A DNA stretch of 64,000 nt, from assembly GCF_025420585.1 (NCBI RefSeq), contig NZ_JAOEGB010000002.1:351215-415214 (forward strand), in the 5' to 3' direction. Positions 53,139 through 61,809 of this stretch are shown one piece after another. How positions within the stretch are numbered: position 1 is the first letter of the stretch; every line of letters begins with the position of its first letter. The notes below the pieces were generated by a model. That model was not told the origin of the DNA, searched no databases, and saw only the letters and a program-made list of their open reading frames with translations. This stretch comes from Planotetraspora sp. A-T 1434 (lineage in GTDB: Bacteria > Actinomycetota > Actinomycetes > Streptosporangiales > Streptosporangiaceae). The position numbers and the translations under genes were made by a program.

Positions 53139-54056
53139 TCAGGCCCCGCCGCCGGCCGGTTGGCCGTTGACCGTGGCCGCGCTGAGTGCTCCGGCCGGGA
53201 TGCCCCACTTGTCGATCAGCTTCTTGTATTCGCCGTTGGCGATGAGCGCGTCCAGGGCCTTCTTGAGCGCGTCCCGCAGCGCGGTGTCCTGCTTGGAGAC
53301 GGCCATGCCGAGCGGGCCGGCCTCGATCTGCTGTCCGGCCACCTCGAAGTCGCCGCCTCCTCCGGAGGTCCGGGCGTTGTAGGTGGCCACGGGGTAGTCC
53401 TCCAGGCCGGCCACCGCGCGGTGCTGCTTGACCTGCAGCAGCGCCTCGGTCTCGCGGTCGAACGAGAGAATCTCGATCTTCTGCTTGCCCTCCTGGACGC
53501 AGCTCGCACTCTGCTTCTGCGCGTAGCCCTCCTGGGTCGTGGCGCGCTGGACCGCGATCGTGCGCCCGCACAGGTCGGCCAGTGCGGTCAGCTTGTCCGG
53601 GTTGCCCTTGGGCACGAGCAGCATCGCGCCGGCGGTGTAGTAGTCGACGAAGTCCACGCTCTGCTGCCGCTCCGGGGTGTCGGACATCCCGGACATGACG
53701 ACGTCGATCCTGTTCGCCTTCAACGAGGTGATCAGGCCGTCGAAGGACGCGTTCTGGAACTCGAACGGCACGCCGAGCTGCTTGCCGAGCGCGTCGGCGA
53801 GCTCCTTGTCGAAGCCGAGGACCGTGGTCCCGTCGGTGTCGTAGTACTCCATCGGGGCGTAGGAGATGTCCGAGCCGACCACGACCTTCCCGGCCTTCTG
53901 CTGCTCGCCGGGCAGGTCCTTGTACAGCGGGGCGGTCGTCGCCACGGGCTGGGGCGCGGCGTCGCCTGAGGAGCCGCACGCCGCGGCCGCTCCGAGCAGG
54001 AGAACCGCGGCCGCCGCGCCGGCCAGGCGCCGAGGACCGAGTGGGATGAGAGACAT
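53139..54056 (-). CDS. Amino acid ABC transporter substrate-binding lipoprotein
   Basis: ATG 54056 starts a lipoprotein signal ending in a lipobox-like AAAACGSSG (Cys about 27). The 305-residue SBP_bac_3 protein has [29 protein letters not shown], the [19 protein letters not shown] segment and [11 protein letters not shown]. It would capture an amino acid outside the cell. Because the racemase and GNAT genes lie directly upstream on the same strand, the ligand may be a D- or N-acylated amino acid. Confidence 0.92.
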   Translation of the reverse strand: MSLIPLGPRRLAGAAAAVLLLGAAAACGSSGDAAPQPVATTAPLYKDLPGEQQKAGKVVVGSDISYAPMEYYDTDGTTVLGFDKELADALGKQLGVPFEFQNASFDGLITSLKANRIDVVMSGMSDTPERQQSVDFVDYYTAGAMLLVPKGNPDKLTALADLCGRTIAVQRATTQEGYAQKQSASCVQEGKQKIEILSFDRETEALLQVKQHRAVAGLEDYPVATYNARTSGGGGDFEVAGQQIEAGPLGMAVSKQDTALRDALKKALDALIANGEYKKLIDKWGIPAGALSAATVNGQPAGGGA

Positions 54057-54070
54057 GCGTTCGGCTTCCA

Positions 54071-54153
54071 GATGCTCAGAGGGGACGGATGCTCAGAGGG
54101 GACGGATGCTCGGAGGGGACGGAGCTCGGACGGGACGGAGCTCAGAGGGGATA
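54071..54153. repeat. Tandem 16-17-bp repeats overlapping the racemase 3' end
   Basis: GATGCTCAGAGGGGACG (54071-54087) recurs at 54088 and, with one change, at 54105. Two shorter units beginning GAGCTC follow at 54122 and 54138. The last unit contains the racemase stop codon and its final four codons. The repeats fill the space between the racemase and the binding protein gene. Confidence 0.85.
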
Positions 54154-55251
54154 GAGGTCGTGCCGGGCGACGGTGACGCGGCCCAGCGGGCCAGGGAGCA
54201 CGTCGACGCCGATCCCGGGGCCGTCGGGAACGTTCAGGTGGCCGCCGTCCAGGACGAACGGCTCGGTGATGTCCTCCGCGTAGTAGCGGCTGGACGCGGA
54301 GGTGTCCCCCGGCAGCACGAAACCGGGCAGTGCGGCGAGCGCCAGGTTGGCCGCTCTGCCGACGCCGGTTTCGAGCATTCCTCCGCACCAGACGGGCACC
54401 CCGCTCGCGGCGGCGAGGTCGTGGATGCGCCTGGCCTCCAGATATCCGCCCACGCGAGCGGGCTTGACGTTGATCACCCGGCACGCGCCGAGGGCCAGCG
54501 CAGTCGCCGCGTCGCGCGCCGAGGTGATCGACTCGTCGAGACAGATCGGCGTGCGGACGAGCGCGGAGAGCGCCGCGTGACCGCGCAGGTCGTCCTCGGC
54601 GAGTGGCTGCTCGATCAGCAGCAGCCCGTGGTCGTCGAGCCGCCGCAGGTGCTCGGCGTCGGTCAGTGAGTAGGCCGTGTTGGCGTCGACCTGGAGCTGC
54701 AGATCGTCGCCGAACTCCGTGCGCACCGCCCTGACCGGCTCCACGTCCCACCCGGGCTCGATCTTCAGCTTGATCCGGAGGTAGCCCTCGCCGAGGTATC
54801 CGGCGACGGCGTCGAGCAGCTCGGGGATCGAATCCATGATCCCGACCGACACCCCCGCCGGCACCCGGGCGCGGACCGACCCGAGGTAGGTGGCGAACGA
54901 CATCCCGTAGGAGCGCAGCTCGGCGTCGAGGATCGCGGTCTCCAGCACGGCCTTCGCCAGCCGGTGGCCCTTGATCTCCTCCACGGCCTGGCCCACCATG
55001 GCGGCGGTCACCTCCCCGAGCGCCATCACGCGCGGCACGAGGTGGTCGCGGAGCGCGAGGTGCGCGCTCGCGGCGAACTCCGAGCAGTACAGGGGGTCGG
55101 GGTCGCCCGCGAACTCGGCCCACCCCTCGGCGGCGTCGGTGACCACGCGGAGCAGGAACGTGTCCCGGTCCGTCGCGGTGCCGAAGGACGTCCGGAAACG
55201 GCCGACGAGCGGCAGCCGCACGTGCAGCAGCTCGATGCGTTCGATCTTCAC
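54142..55251 (-). CDS. N-acylamino-acid racemase / OSBS-type enolase (copy 2)
   Basis: ATG 55251 overlaps the GNAT stop. The 369-residue paralogue of the enzyme at 20354-21457 keeps the same active site, including Lys161/Lys163 (IKLKIEPGWD), QVDANTAY, LLIEQPLAEDD, CLDES and NVKPARVGG. Large blocks such as VPVWCGGMLETGVGRAAN are nearly the same in both. In this operon it is followed by the amino acid importer rather than by hydrolases. The last codons lie in the tandem repeat. Confidence 0.88.
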   Translation of the reverse strand: MKIERIELLHVRLPLVGRFRTSFGTATDRDTFLLRVVTDAAEGWAEFAGDPDPLYCSEFAASAHLALRDHLVPRVMALGEVTAAMVGQAVEEIKGHRLAKAVLETAILDAELRSYGMSFATYLGSVRARVPAGVSVGIMDSIPELLDAVAGYLGEGYLRIKLKIEPGWDVEPVRAVRTEFGDDLQLQVDANTAYSLTDAEHLRRLDDHGLLLIEQPLAEDDLRGHAALSALVRTPICLDESITSARDAATALALGACRVINVKPARVGGYLEARRIHDLAAASGVPVWCGGMLETGVGRAANLALAALPGFVLPGDTSASSRYYAEDITEPFVLDGGHLNVPDGPGIGVDVLPGPLGRVTVARHDLYPL

Positions 55252-56129
55252 TGGGTCTCCTCACGGGTCAGGTGGTACCAGCCGTCGCGGGACATGGCCG
55301 TCGCGGCCAGGCCGTCGGCCAGGGCCGGCGCGATGGCCTCGCGCACCGCCGTACGCCAGAGGGCGGCCAGGGCGGGGTCGGCGCGGCGGACCGCGACGAT
55401 GTCCTCGGGGATCCGGCACCACACCGATCCGGCGCCACGGGCGAGGAACGGACGCCCGTCGGGCCCGGGCGCGGGGTCGACCGTGACCACCGCGAGGTCG
55501 GGGCCCTCCACGGTGACCTGCCTCGCCCGCGCGGCCTCGGCGGTCCTCGCTCCGGTCAGCGACCACTGCGCGGTGAACCGGTCGGTCTCGTCCCCTGTGT
55601 TGACGCCGTCGTCGAGCGGGCCGTAAAAGTCGGGGAGGTACTCGCGGGCCACGGCTCCGAGCTTCACCAGGTTGAACCGGGCGTTCCTGCGCACCAGCGG
55701 GTCGAAGGTCCACGCGATCGACGTGGCCCCGTGCCGCAGCGCCCACGCGCGCTGCGCCAGCTTCAGCGCGAACCCCACTCCCCGGTCGGCGTACGGCGCG
55801 GCCGCGATCAGAGAGTAGACGCCGCGCGACCCGGGCGGCCCGAAGACCGCCGCCGTCGCCCCCGCCAGCCCCGACGCTCCGTAGGCCACGTGCACCGCGC
55901 CACCGGAGTGCGCGATGGCCCTCAGCACGTCGCCGGCGAGCGGGTCCTGTCCCGGCGGGGACTCCCACACCTCGGCGAACATGCCGGCGACTGCGCGCAG
56001 CCGCCGCGGATCGCCGACCTCCTGGATCCGCACGCCCGCCGCGGCGGCCGCGGCCTCCGCGTGACGCGCCGCATCCGCCATGCCTTCGGGGAGACCCTCG
56101 TCGTCAGACGTGGGAGGAGAGGTGAACAC
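55248..56129 (-). CDS. GNAT-family acyltransferase, racemase partner (copy 2)
   Basis: The 293-residue protein starts at ATG 56129 or ATG 56081. It shares DRGVGFALKLAQRAWALRHG, FDPLVRRNARFN and EYLPDFYG with the GNAT at 19548-20357. Overlap with the racemase start shows coupled translation, exactly as in copy 1. It likely N-acylates amino acids for the racemase. The divergent PucR-type gene probably controls this operon. Confidence 0.82.
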   Translation of the reverse strand: MFTSPPTSDDEGLPEGMADAARHAEAAAAAAGVRIQEVGDPRRLRAVAGMFAEVWESPPGQDPLAGDVLRAIAHSGGAVHVAYGASGLAGATAAVFGPPGSRGVYSLIAAAPYADRGVGFALKLAQRAWALRHGATSIAWTFDPLVRRNARFNLVKLGAVAREYLPDFYGPLDDGVNTGDETDRFTAQWSLTGARTAEAARARQVTVEGPDLAVVTVDPAPGPDGRPFLARGAGSVWCRIPEDIVAVRRADPALAALWRTAVREAIAPALADGLAATAMSRDGWYHLTREETQ

Positions 56130-56234
56130 GGACCCCAGTCTGGGAAGCGGGCACCCGGCACGGCTTCAGACCATCGGACGGAAATGACCCGGCCGAATTG
56201 TGGAATCGGTCAAAGCCCCATTTACCATCACCAG
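56130..56234. promoter_or_regulatory. Divergent promoter region of the GNAT operon and PucR-type gene
   Basis: This 105-bp gap separates two divergent starts and is less GC-rich near AATTGTGGAATCGG and CATTTACCATCACC. It must hold both promoters. I see no perfect palindrome. Autoregulation by the PucR-type protein is expected by analogy. Confidence 0.4.
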
Positions 56235-57824
56235 GTGTTCACTTCGAGCGTCAAGCAGCTCCTCGACGCGCTCGGGCCGTCGTCGCTCCGCCTGATCGCC
56301 GCTCCGCGCGGCGGCGACGCCCTGGTGTCCGGCACGCTGATCCACGAGCCGCGCGCGCCGCTGCCGAGGCTCAACGGAGCGCTCCTGCTGGCGGTCGGGA
56401 CACGTCCCGCCCGGCCCCAGGCCGAGGAGCTGGTGCGGCGGGCCGCGGAGGCCGGGTTCGCCGGGGTCGTCGTGAAGCGCTACGGCGAGCCGGTCACCGA
56501 ACTGGCGGCGGTCGCGGAGGCCGCCGGCGCCGCGCTGCTGTCCGCCGACGAGGATCTGACCTGGCAGCAGCTCGACGCGCTGGTCTCCTCCGCGCTGTCG
56601 GCCATCGCGCGCACCGGACCCGGCGCGGCCGGACCCGACACGGGAGACCTGTTCGCGCTGGCCAACGCGATCGCGGGGACGGTGGGCGGCGCCACGGCGA
56701 TCGAGGACCCGCATCAGCGGATCCTGGCATACTCCACGCTCGGAGGGCAGCCCATCGACGAAGACCGGCGCCAGGGCATCCTCGGCCTGCACGTGCCGTA
56801 CGCGCCGGTCAACGAAGAGCAGTACCGCCTGCTGGCGCGCACCAACGGGGTGTGCCGATTCCCGGCGGAGCCCGGCGGCCTGGCGCGGATGGCGGTGGCG
56901 GTCCGGGCCGGGGGCGAATTGCTCGGTTCCCTATGGGTGGTCGACGCCGACGACGACCTGGGTGAGGACGCGGAGCGAGCGCTCGACAACGCCGCCCACA
57001 TCGCCGCCCTGCACCTGCTGCGCGCTCGCACGGCTCACGACCTCGCCCGGCGCCAGCGCGGCGACCTGCTGCGCCGGGTGCTGGAAGACCCGGCCAGCGC
57101 CACCGTGGTGGCCCCGCAACTCGGCATGCGGCCCGACGCGAGCGCCGTCGTGGCCGCTTTCCTCATCACGTCCGACGATCCCGAGGGCGTCGTGGCGGCC
57201 CGGGCGGCGCTTCAGCTCACCGACCTCGTCAGCCTGCACTGTGAGGCGCATTACGGCCGCCACGGCTGCGCCCTGATCGGCGGCACGGTCTACGCGCTGC
57301 TGCCCGCCGGGTCACCGGGGGCGGCGCACCGGAAGCTGATCACCGACATCGCGTCCCGGGCCCGGCGCGCCCTGCGGGTGCCCGTGCGCGCGGCTCTGGG
57401 GTCCGTCGTCACCGGGCTGCGCGCGGCCGCCCGGTCCCGCGACGACGCGGACGCGGTGCTGCGCGCGCTGGCGAGCCGGGAGGAGGACGACCCCGGCGCT
57501 CCGGACGTCGCGACGATCGACGACGTCCGGCCGAGCGTCGCGCTGGCGGAGCTGGCCGAGCTGTCCACGCTGATGCCCCGGCTGTCGGAGGGCGCGGGAC
57601 CGGTGATCCGCGCGCACGACCGCACGCACGGCACGTCGTACGGCGACACGCTGCTGGCCTACTTCGCCTCCGGCGGCGACATCTCGACAACGGCGCGGCG
57701 GCTCAACGTGCACCCCAACACCTGCAGGTATCGGCTCGGCAGAGCCGAGGACCTCTTCGGCCTGACGCTCGGCGACGCCGACGCGCGGCTGTTCCTCTGG
57801 CTCCAGCTGCGGCTGACGCGCTAG
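56235..57824 (+). CDS. PucR-family transcriptional regulator
   Basis: GTG 56235 (MFTSSVKQLLDALG) is chosen; the longer frame runs back through the divergent gene. The 529-residue protein has an N-terminal purine-catabolism-type domain, a GAF-like middle (AIEDPHQRILAYSTLGG), and the C-terminal PucR HTH: DTLLAYFASGGDISTTARRL and NVHPNTCRYRLGRAEDLFG. Such regulators respond to small nitrogen compounds. Its position suggests control of the GNAT/racemase/importer operon. Confidence 0.9.
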   Translation: MFTSSVKQLLDALGPSSLRLIAAPRGGDALVSGTLIHEPRAPLPRLNGALLLAVGTRPARPQAEELVRRAAEAGFAGVVVKRYGEPVTELAAVAEAAGAALLSADEDLTWQQLDALVSSALSAIARTGPGAAGPDTGDLFALANAIAGTVGGATAIEDPHQRILAYSTLGGQPIDEDRRQGILGLHVPYAPVNEEQYRLLARTNGVCRFPAEPGGLARMAVAVRAGGELLGSLWVVDADDDLGEDAERALDNAAHIAALHLLRARTAHDLARRQRGDLLRRVLEDPASATVVAPQLGMRPDASAVVAAFLITSDDPEGVVAARAALQLTDLVSLHCEAHYGRHGCALIGGTVYALLPAGSPGAAHRKLITDIASRARRALRVPVRAALGSVVTGLRAAARSRDDADAVLRALASREEDDPGAPDVATIDDVRPSVALAELAELSTLMPRLSEGAGPVIRAHDRTHGTSYGDTLLAYFASGGDISTTARRLNVHPNTCRYRLGRAEDLFGLTLGDADARLFLWLQLRLTR

Positions 57825-57988
57825 TCCCAGTGCGGTGGGCGTTCCTCCAGGTAGCGGGAATCGTCGGAGTCGGAGCGCCAATCGCCCCACCCGAGATCCG
57901 TGTCGTCGCTTGTCTGGTCGGGCAGCACCGGCAGTCCCTCGTCGAAGAGGTCCACCGGACGCATGTCATCCGGATGCTGCACAGTCAC
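57821..57988 (-). CDS. Small acidic protein (55 aa)
   Basis: GTG 57988 or ATG 57964. The acidic product contains DLFDEGLPVLPDQTSDDTDL and ends RYLEERPPHWD. I recall similar short proteins in actinomycetes annotated hypothetical. The stop overlaps the convergent PucR-type stop by 4 bp. No ribosome site is clear, so expression is uncertain. Confidence 0.5.
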   Translation of the reverse strand: MTVQHPDDMRPVDLFDEGLPVLPDQTSDDTDLGWGDWRSDSDDSRYLEERPPHWD

Positions 57989-58153
57989 GGGCCAATCGTA
58001 TCGGCAACGCCGCGAAGGATGACCCCGGAATCCCCCCGTCCCGGTCGCGCATGGAGGAGAAACGTCACCGCGGTACCCCCGGACATCTGTCGGCCCCCAA
58101 AGGTACGATGCGGGAACAGACAGCACGCCGGACGATCCCCCCCGTGAGGCGGC

Positions 58154-60268
58154 ATGGCAACGCCAGCAGGATGGCGACGAGAAGGCAACCTGCCCGTGGA
58201 GCTCACCAGCTTCGTGGGCCGCACCAGGCTGCTCGCCTCGCTGAGACAGCGGCTGCAGGAATCCCGGCTGGTCACCGTGACCGGGATCGGCGGCGTCGGC
58301 AAGTCCCGCACGGCGCTGCGCATCGCGCACCAGATCCGCCGCCAGTTCAGGGACGGCGTGTGGTACGCCGACCTGGCCCGGTTGCAGGACCCCGGGATGG
58401 TCCATCACACGATCACCGCCGCGCTCGGCATCGCCGACCAGCGGGCCAGGGACGGGGCGGACACTCTGGCGGAGTGGCTGGCCGACCGCGAGATCCTCCT
58501 GGTGCTGGACACCTGCGAGCACCTGGTCCAGGCCTGCGCCGAGCTCATCGAGCAACTCCTCGACGCCGCGCCCAACCTGCGCGTCCTCGCGACGAGCCGC
58601 CGGTCGCTCAACTCGCGGCACGAGTACACGCTCGCCATCCCGCCGCTGACCGTGCCGGGCGACGAGCCGGCGGAGAACCCGTACAACAACGAGGCCGTGG
58701 AGCTGTTCAGCGAGCGGGCGTCCGCCGTGGTGCCCGACTTCGTGGTGGACGAGGAGAACGTCACGGCCGTCGCGGAGCTGTGCCGCCGCCTCGACGGGAT
58801 TCCGCTGGCCATCGAGCTGGCCGCGGTCCGTCTCAAGACACTGTCGGTCGAGCAGATCCTCGCCCTGCTCGCGGACCGGTTCAGCCTCCTCGCGGGCGCC
58901 AGCCGTACGGCACTGCCGCGGCACCAGACGCTCCGCGCGGCGATCGGGTGGAGCCACGAGCTGTGCGAGCCGGCCGAGCGGCTGCTCTGGGCCCGGCTGT
59001 CGGTCTTCGCGGGAGACTTCGAGCTGGAGGCCGCCCGCTACGTCTGCGCGGGCGACGCCCTCCCGGCCGGCGGCATCATGGACGTCATCTCCGGCCTGGT
59101 CGACAAGTCCGTGCTGCTCAGCTTCGCCACGCCGGCGGGCCAGCGCTACCGGCTGATCGACACGCTGCGGCAGTACGGCGGGGAATGGCTGGACAAGCTC
59201 GGCGAGACGGCCACGCTGCGCCGCCGTCACCGGGACTACTACCTCCAGCTCGCCGAGCGCAGCGAGCACTCCTGGTCCGGTCCGCGGCAGGTGCACTGGT
59301 TCACGCGGATGCGGCAGGAGCACGACAACATCCGCGTCGCCCTTGACTACTGCCTCACCGTCCCGGGCGAGGCGAAGGTCGGGCTGGAGCTGCTGTCGTC
59401 CCTGTGGTTCCTCTGGGTGGCCTGCGGGTTCGCCCGTGAGGGCACGGTCTACCTGGAGCGGGCGCTCAAGACCTGCCCGACGCCGAGCAAGGAGCGCTGC
59501 AAGGCGCTGTGGGTGCTCGCCTACATCCGCAGCGCCCAGGGCGACATGGCCGGCGCGCTCGCGGCGGCGGAGGAGTGCAGCACCGACGCCGTCCGGGTCG
59601 GCGACTCGGGAGCCGTCCTCCTGGCCACCAAGATGCAGGGCACCGCCGCCATGCTGCAGGGCGACGCGAAGAAGGCCACGGCCCTGCTCGGCGTCGCCAT
59701 CGAGTTCCACCGGGGCGGGCGCGAGCTGAACCCCGGACTGCTGCCCGCGATCGTGGAGCTGTCGATGGTGCTGCTCGCACAGGGCGACTTCCTGGAGGCC
59801 GAGACGCTGCTGGCCGACTGTATGAAGGTCTGCCAGGAGCGGGGTGAGCTGTGGCTGCGGTCCTACGCCTGGTATGTCACGTCGCTCGTCCAGCGCGCCA
59901 CCGACCGGCGCGACGACGCGCTGTCGAGCTGCAAGGAGGCGCTGCGCATCAAGCGGCACTTCCACGACGTGCTCGGCGTCGTCCTCTGCGTTGACACACT
60001 GGCGCGGCTCAGCCTCGATCTGGGCTGGCCGGACCGCACGGCGCTCCTCCTCGGCGCGGCCCAGGCCAACTGGCGGACCTTCGGCCTGCCCCAGTTCGGC
60101 TCGCCGTTCTTCACGGCGGAGCACGAGCAGTGCGTCAAGGAGTGCAAGAAGCTGATCGGCGACGCCGCCTACGAGGAGGCCTACGCCGAGGGAACGCGGC
60201 TCAACCTGGGTGACCTCATCGAGTTCGCGCTGGACGACTTCGACGAGTTTCGCGCTCCCCCGGGGTGA
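58154..60268 (+). CDS. STAND ATPase (NB-ARC/TPR) without DNA-binding domain
   Basis: ATG 58154 after GTGAGGCGGC. The 704-residue protein has Walker A GIGGVGKSRTA (Lys50), Walker B LLVLDTCEHL (Asp119), LRVLATSRRSL (sensor) and a GIPLAIELAA motif, the arrangement of AfsR/LuxR-type STAND regulators. Residues about 350-680 form TPR-like helices. Typical relatives carry a LuxR or SARP DNA-binding domain; neither end has one here. It may act as a signalling hub or ATP-switched scaffold. It converges with the terpene synthase gene. Confidence 0.85.
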   Translation: MATPAGWRREGNLPVELTSFVGRTRLLASLRQRLQESRLVTVTGIGGVGKSRTALRIAHQIRRQFRDGVWYADLARLQDPGMVHHTITAALGIADQRARDGADTLAEWLADREILLVLDTCEHLVQACAELIEQLLDAAPNLRVLATSRRSLNSRHEYTLAIPPLTVPGDEPAENPYNNEAVELFSERASAVVPDFVVDEENVTAVAELCRRLDGIPLAIELAAVRLKTLSVEQILALLADRFSLLAGASRTALPRHQTLRAAIGWSHELCEPAERLLWARLSVFAGDFELEAARYVCAGDALPAGGIMDVISGLVDKSVLLSFATPAGQRYRLIDTLRQYGGEWLDKLGETATLRRRHRDYYLQLAERSEHSWSGPRQVHWFTRMRQEHDNIRVALDYCLTVPGEAKVGLELLSSLWFLWVACGFAREGTVYLERALKTCPTPSKERCKALWVLAYIRSAQGDMAGALAAAEECSTDAVRVGDSGAVLLATKMQGTAAMLQGDAKKATALLGVAIEFHRGGRELNPGLLPAIVELSMVLLAQGDFLEAETLLADCMKVCQERGELWLRSYAWYVTSLVQRATDRRDDALSSCKEALRIKRHFHDVLGVVLCVDTLARLSLDLGWPDRTALLLGAAQANWRTFGLPQFGSPFFTAEHEQCVKECKKLIGDAAYEEAYAEGTRLNLGDLIEFALDDFDEFRAPPG

Positions 60269-60280
60269 ACGCGGGTCCGG

Positions 60281-61252
60281 TCAGCGCCAGGCGTCGACGT
60301 ATCGGGAGCTGGTGAGCGAGTAGTCGACGCTGCCGCTGATCCAGTACTCCAGACCTCTGGCGTAGGCGGAGACGGACGGGGAGCGGAACGAGTCCAGCAC
60401 CGGGCCGAGCGCCACCATCTCGGCGATGGCCTGGTCGCGCATTCGCCCGATCCGGTCCATCGCCTGCTGGACGGTGCAGTCGGTGTGGCCGGCCAGCACG
60501 CTGACCAGGTTGTTGCGGATGTTGGCCTCCGACCGCTCCTTGGCGTAGGAGATGAGGTCGTTGTCCCACACGACGACGTCGTTCGCGTGCTCGGTCATTG
60601 CGCGCACGGCGGGGTGCCGCCACTCGGCGGGGGCGAGCCGGCATTCGGCAGCCACGTCGATCAGCGCGAAGACCGTGAGCATCGCCCCGGTCCTGCGGCG
60701 CATGAAGATGTAGTCATCGATGGTGGGGACGACGTCGTCCTCCCGGTTGGCCGCCTCCCAGACCTGGGCGAACAGGTAGTCCTTGGTCATGGTGCGCCAC
60801 CGGTCGAGCTGGTCGGCGTCGCCGTGGGCGGCGATCCGGGACTTGACGTCCAGCAGGGCGCGCGCGAAGACGTTCTCGACCGCCTCACCCCCGTCGAGGT
60901 CGTCGACGACGGTGTAGAGCTGGGGAAGGGTCCGGGCGATCTCGGCGGCCCGCCGGTCCGACTCGCAGAAGGCGTCGTCGAACGCGAAGAGCCACACGCA
61001 CCAGTCGGTGACGAGCTGGCAGAGCTCCCGAGACGCGTAGGGATACGCGCGCGCACCCAATAGTCCGTATCTGGCCTGGCGGAAACGCTCCAGGTGACCC
61101 TCGTCGCCGATCATCCCGGAAGCGGAGAGCCACGCCAGCGTGTCCCGGTCGATCTCCTCGACGTGCGGGTTCACCGCACTGGGGAAGGGGCAGCCGAGCG
61201 GGGGGATGCGGAGTGGGTGCCTACTGATGGGGTCCGCAGAGGTAGTAGCCAC
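60281..61252 (-). CDS. Class I terpene synthase
   Basis: GTG 61252 gives 323 residues. The metal-binding motifs are DDAFCE (Asp92, Asp93, Glu97; within FAFDDAFCESD) and the NSE triad NDLISYAKE (Asn231, Ser235, Glu239). RYVDAW near the C-terminus matches the conserved RY pair. Size and motifs match bacterial sesquiterpene cyclases, which convert farnesyl diphosphate to a volatile or precursor hydrocarbon. The exact product cannot be predicted. No prenyltransferase or P450 is adjacent. Confidence 0.92.
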   Translation of the reverse strand: MATTSADPISRHPLRIPPLGCPFPSAVNPHVEEIDRDTLAWLSASGMIGDEGHLERFRQARYGLLGARAYPYASRELCQLVTDWCVWLFAFDDAFCESDRRAAEIARTLPQLYTVVDDLDGGEAVENVFARALLDVKSRIAAHGDADQLDRWRTMTKDYLFAQVWEAANREDDVVPTIDDYIFMRRRTGAMLTVFALIDVAAECRLAPAEWRHPAVRAMTEHANDVVVWDNDLISYAKERSEANIRNNLVSVLAGHTDCTVQQAMDRIGRMRDQAIAEMVALGPVLDSFRSPSVSAYARGLEYWISGSVDYSLTSSRYVDAWR

Positions 61253-61323
61253 CCGACAAGCATGACCATCGGCTGAATAGATCGCCAGACCAGCGGCATT
61301 TACGGCTATTTCGGACTCTTGAC

Positions 61324-61716
61324 TTACTTTTCTAACAGTGCGACAAGCTCGGAGTTGCCGAACATGCGAGCGGTTTCCAGGGCGGACGGCGTGCCGGCCC
61401 GAGGGTCGGCACCGGCGTCCACGAGGGCCCTGACCACCTCGGGCTCCTTCTTGAACACGGCGCCCGCCAGCGGGGTCTGCCCCCGGTCGTTGGCGAGATC
61501 CGGGTCCGCGCCCCGCTCCGCCAGGGCCCGGACCGTGTCGGCGTGCCCGTGGTAGGCCGCGAGCATGAGGAGCGTGTCGCCGTTCTGGTTCCTCAGGTTC
61601 GCGGGCACCCCCGCGTCGACGTACGCGCACAGCGGGCCGGTCTCCCCCGCCCTCGCGAGGCCGAACAGCTTGGTCGCCAACTCTTCCACTTCCGGGTCCG
61701 GCTCCATACCAACCAT
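61324..61716 (-). CDS. Ankyrin-repeat protein
   Basis: ATG 61716 (or 61707) gives 130 residues. Three ankyrin repeats are clear: QNGDTLLMLAAYHGHADTVR, DRGQTPLAGAVFKKEPEVVR and a shorter third, SALETARMFGN. An N-terminal helix (EELATKLFGLARAG) precedes them. Cytosolic protein-protein binding is the expected role; the partner is unknown. Confidence 0.88.
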   Translation of the reverse strand: MVGMEPDPEVEELATKLFGLARAGETGPLCAYVDAGVPANLRNQNGDTLLMLAAYHGHADTVRALAERGADPDLANDRGQTPLAGAVFKKEPEVVRALVDAGADPRAGTPSALETARMFGNSELVALLEK

Positions 61717-61809
61717 TGTCCACCGATAGGGTCCACCGCAATCACAGGAATCCAGACGACCCTCCGTCGGTTCACTAGGTAAAGACCCTTTGCGAAAGGC
61801 TGGGACACG

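Noticed and set aside
57821..60124. 767-codon minus-strand frame across the STAND ATPase gene
   Set aside because: Only its last 55 codons look like a separate small gene. The rest is antisense to an intact ATPase with clear Walker motifs.
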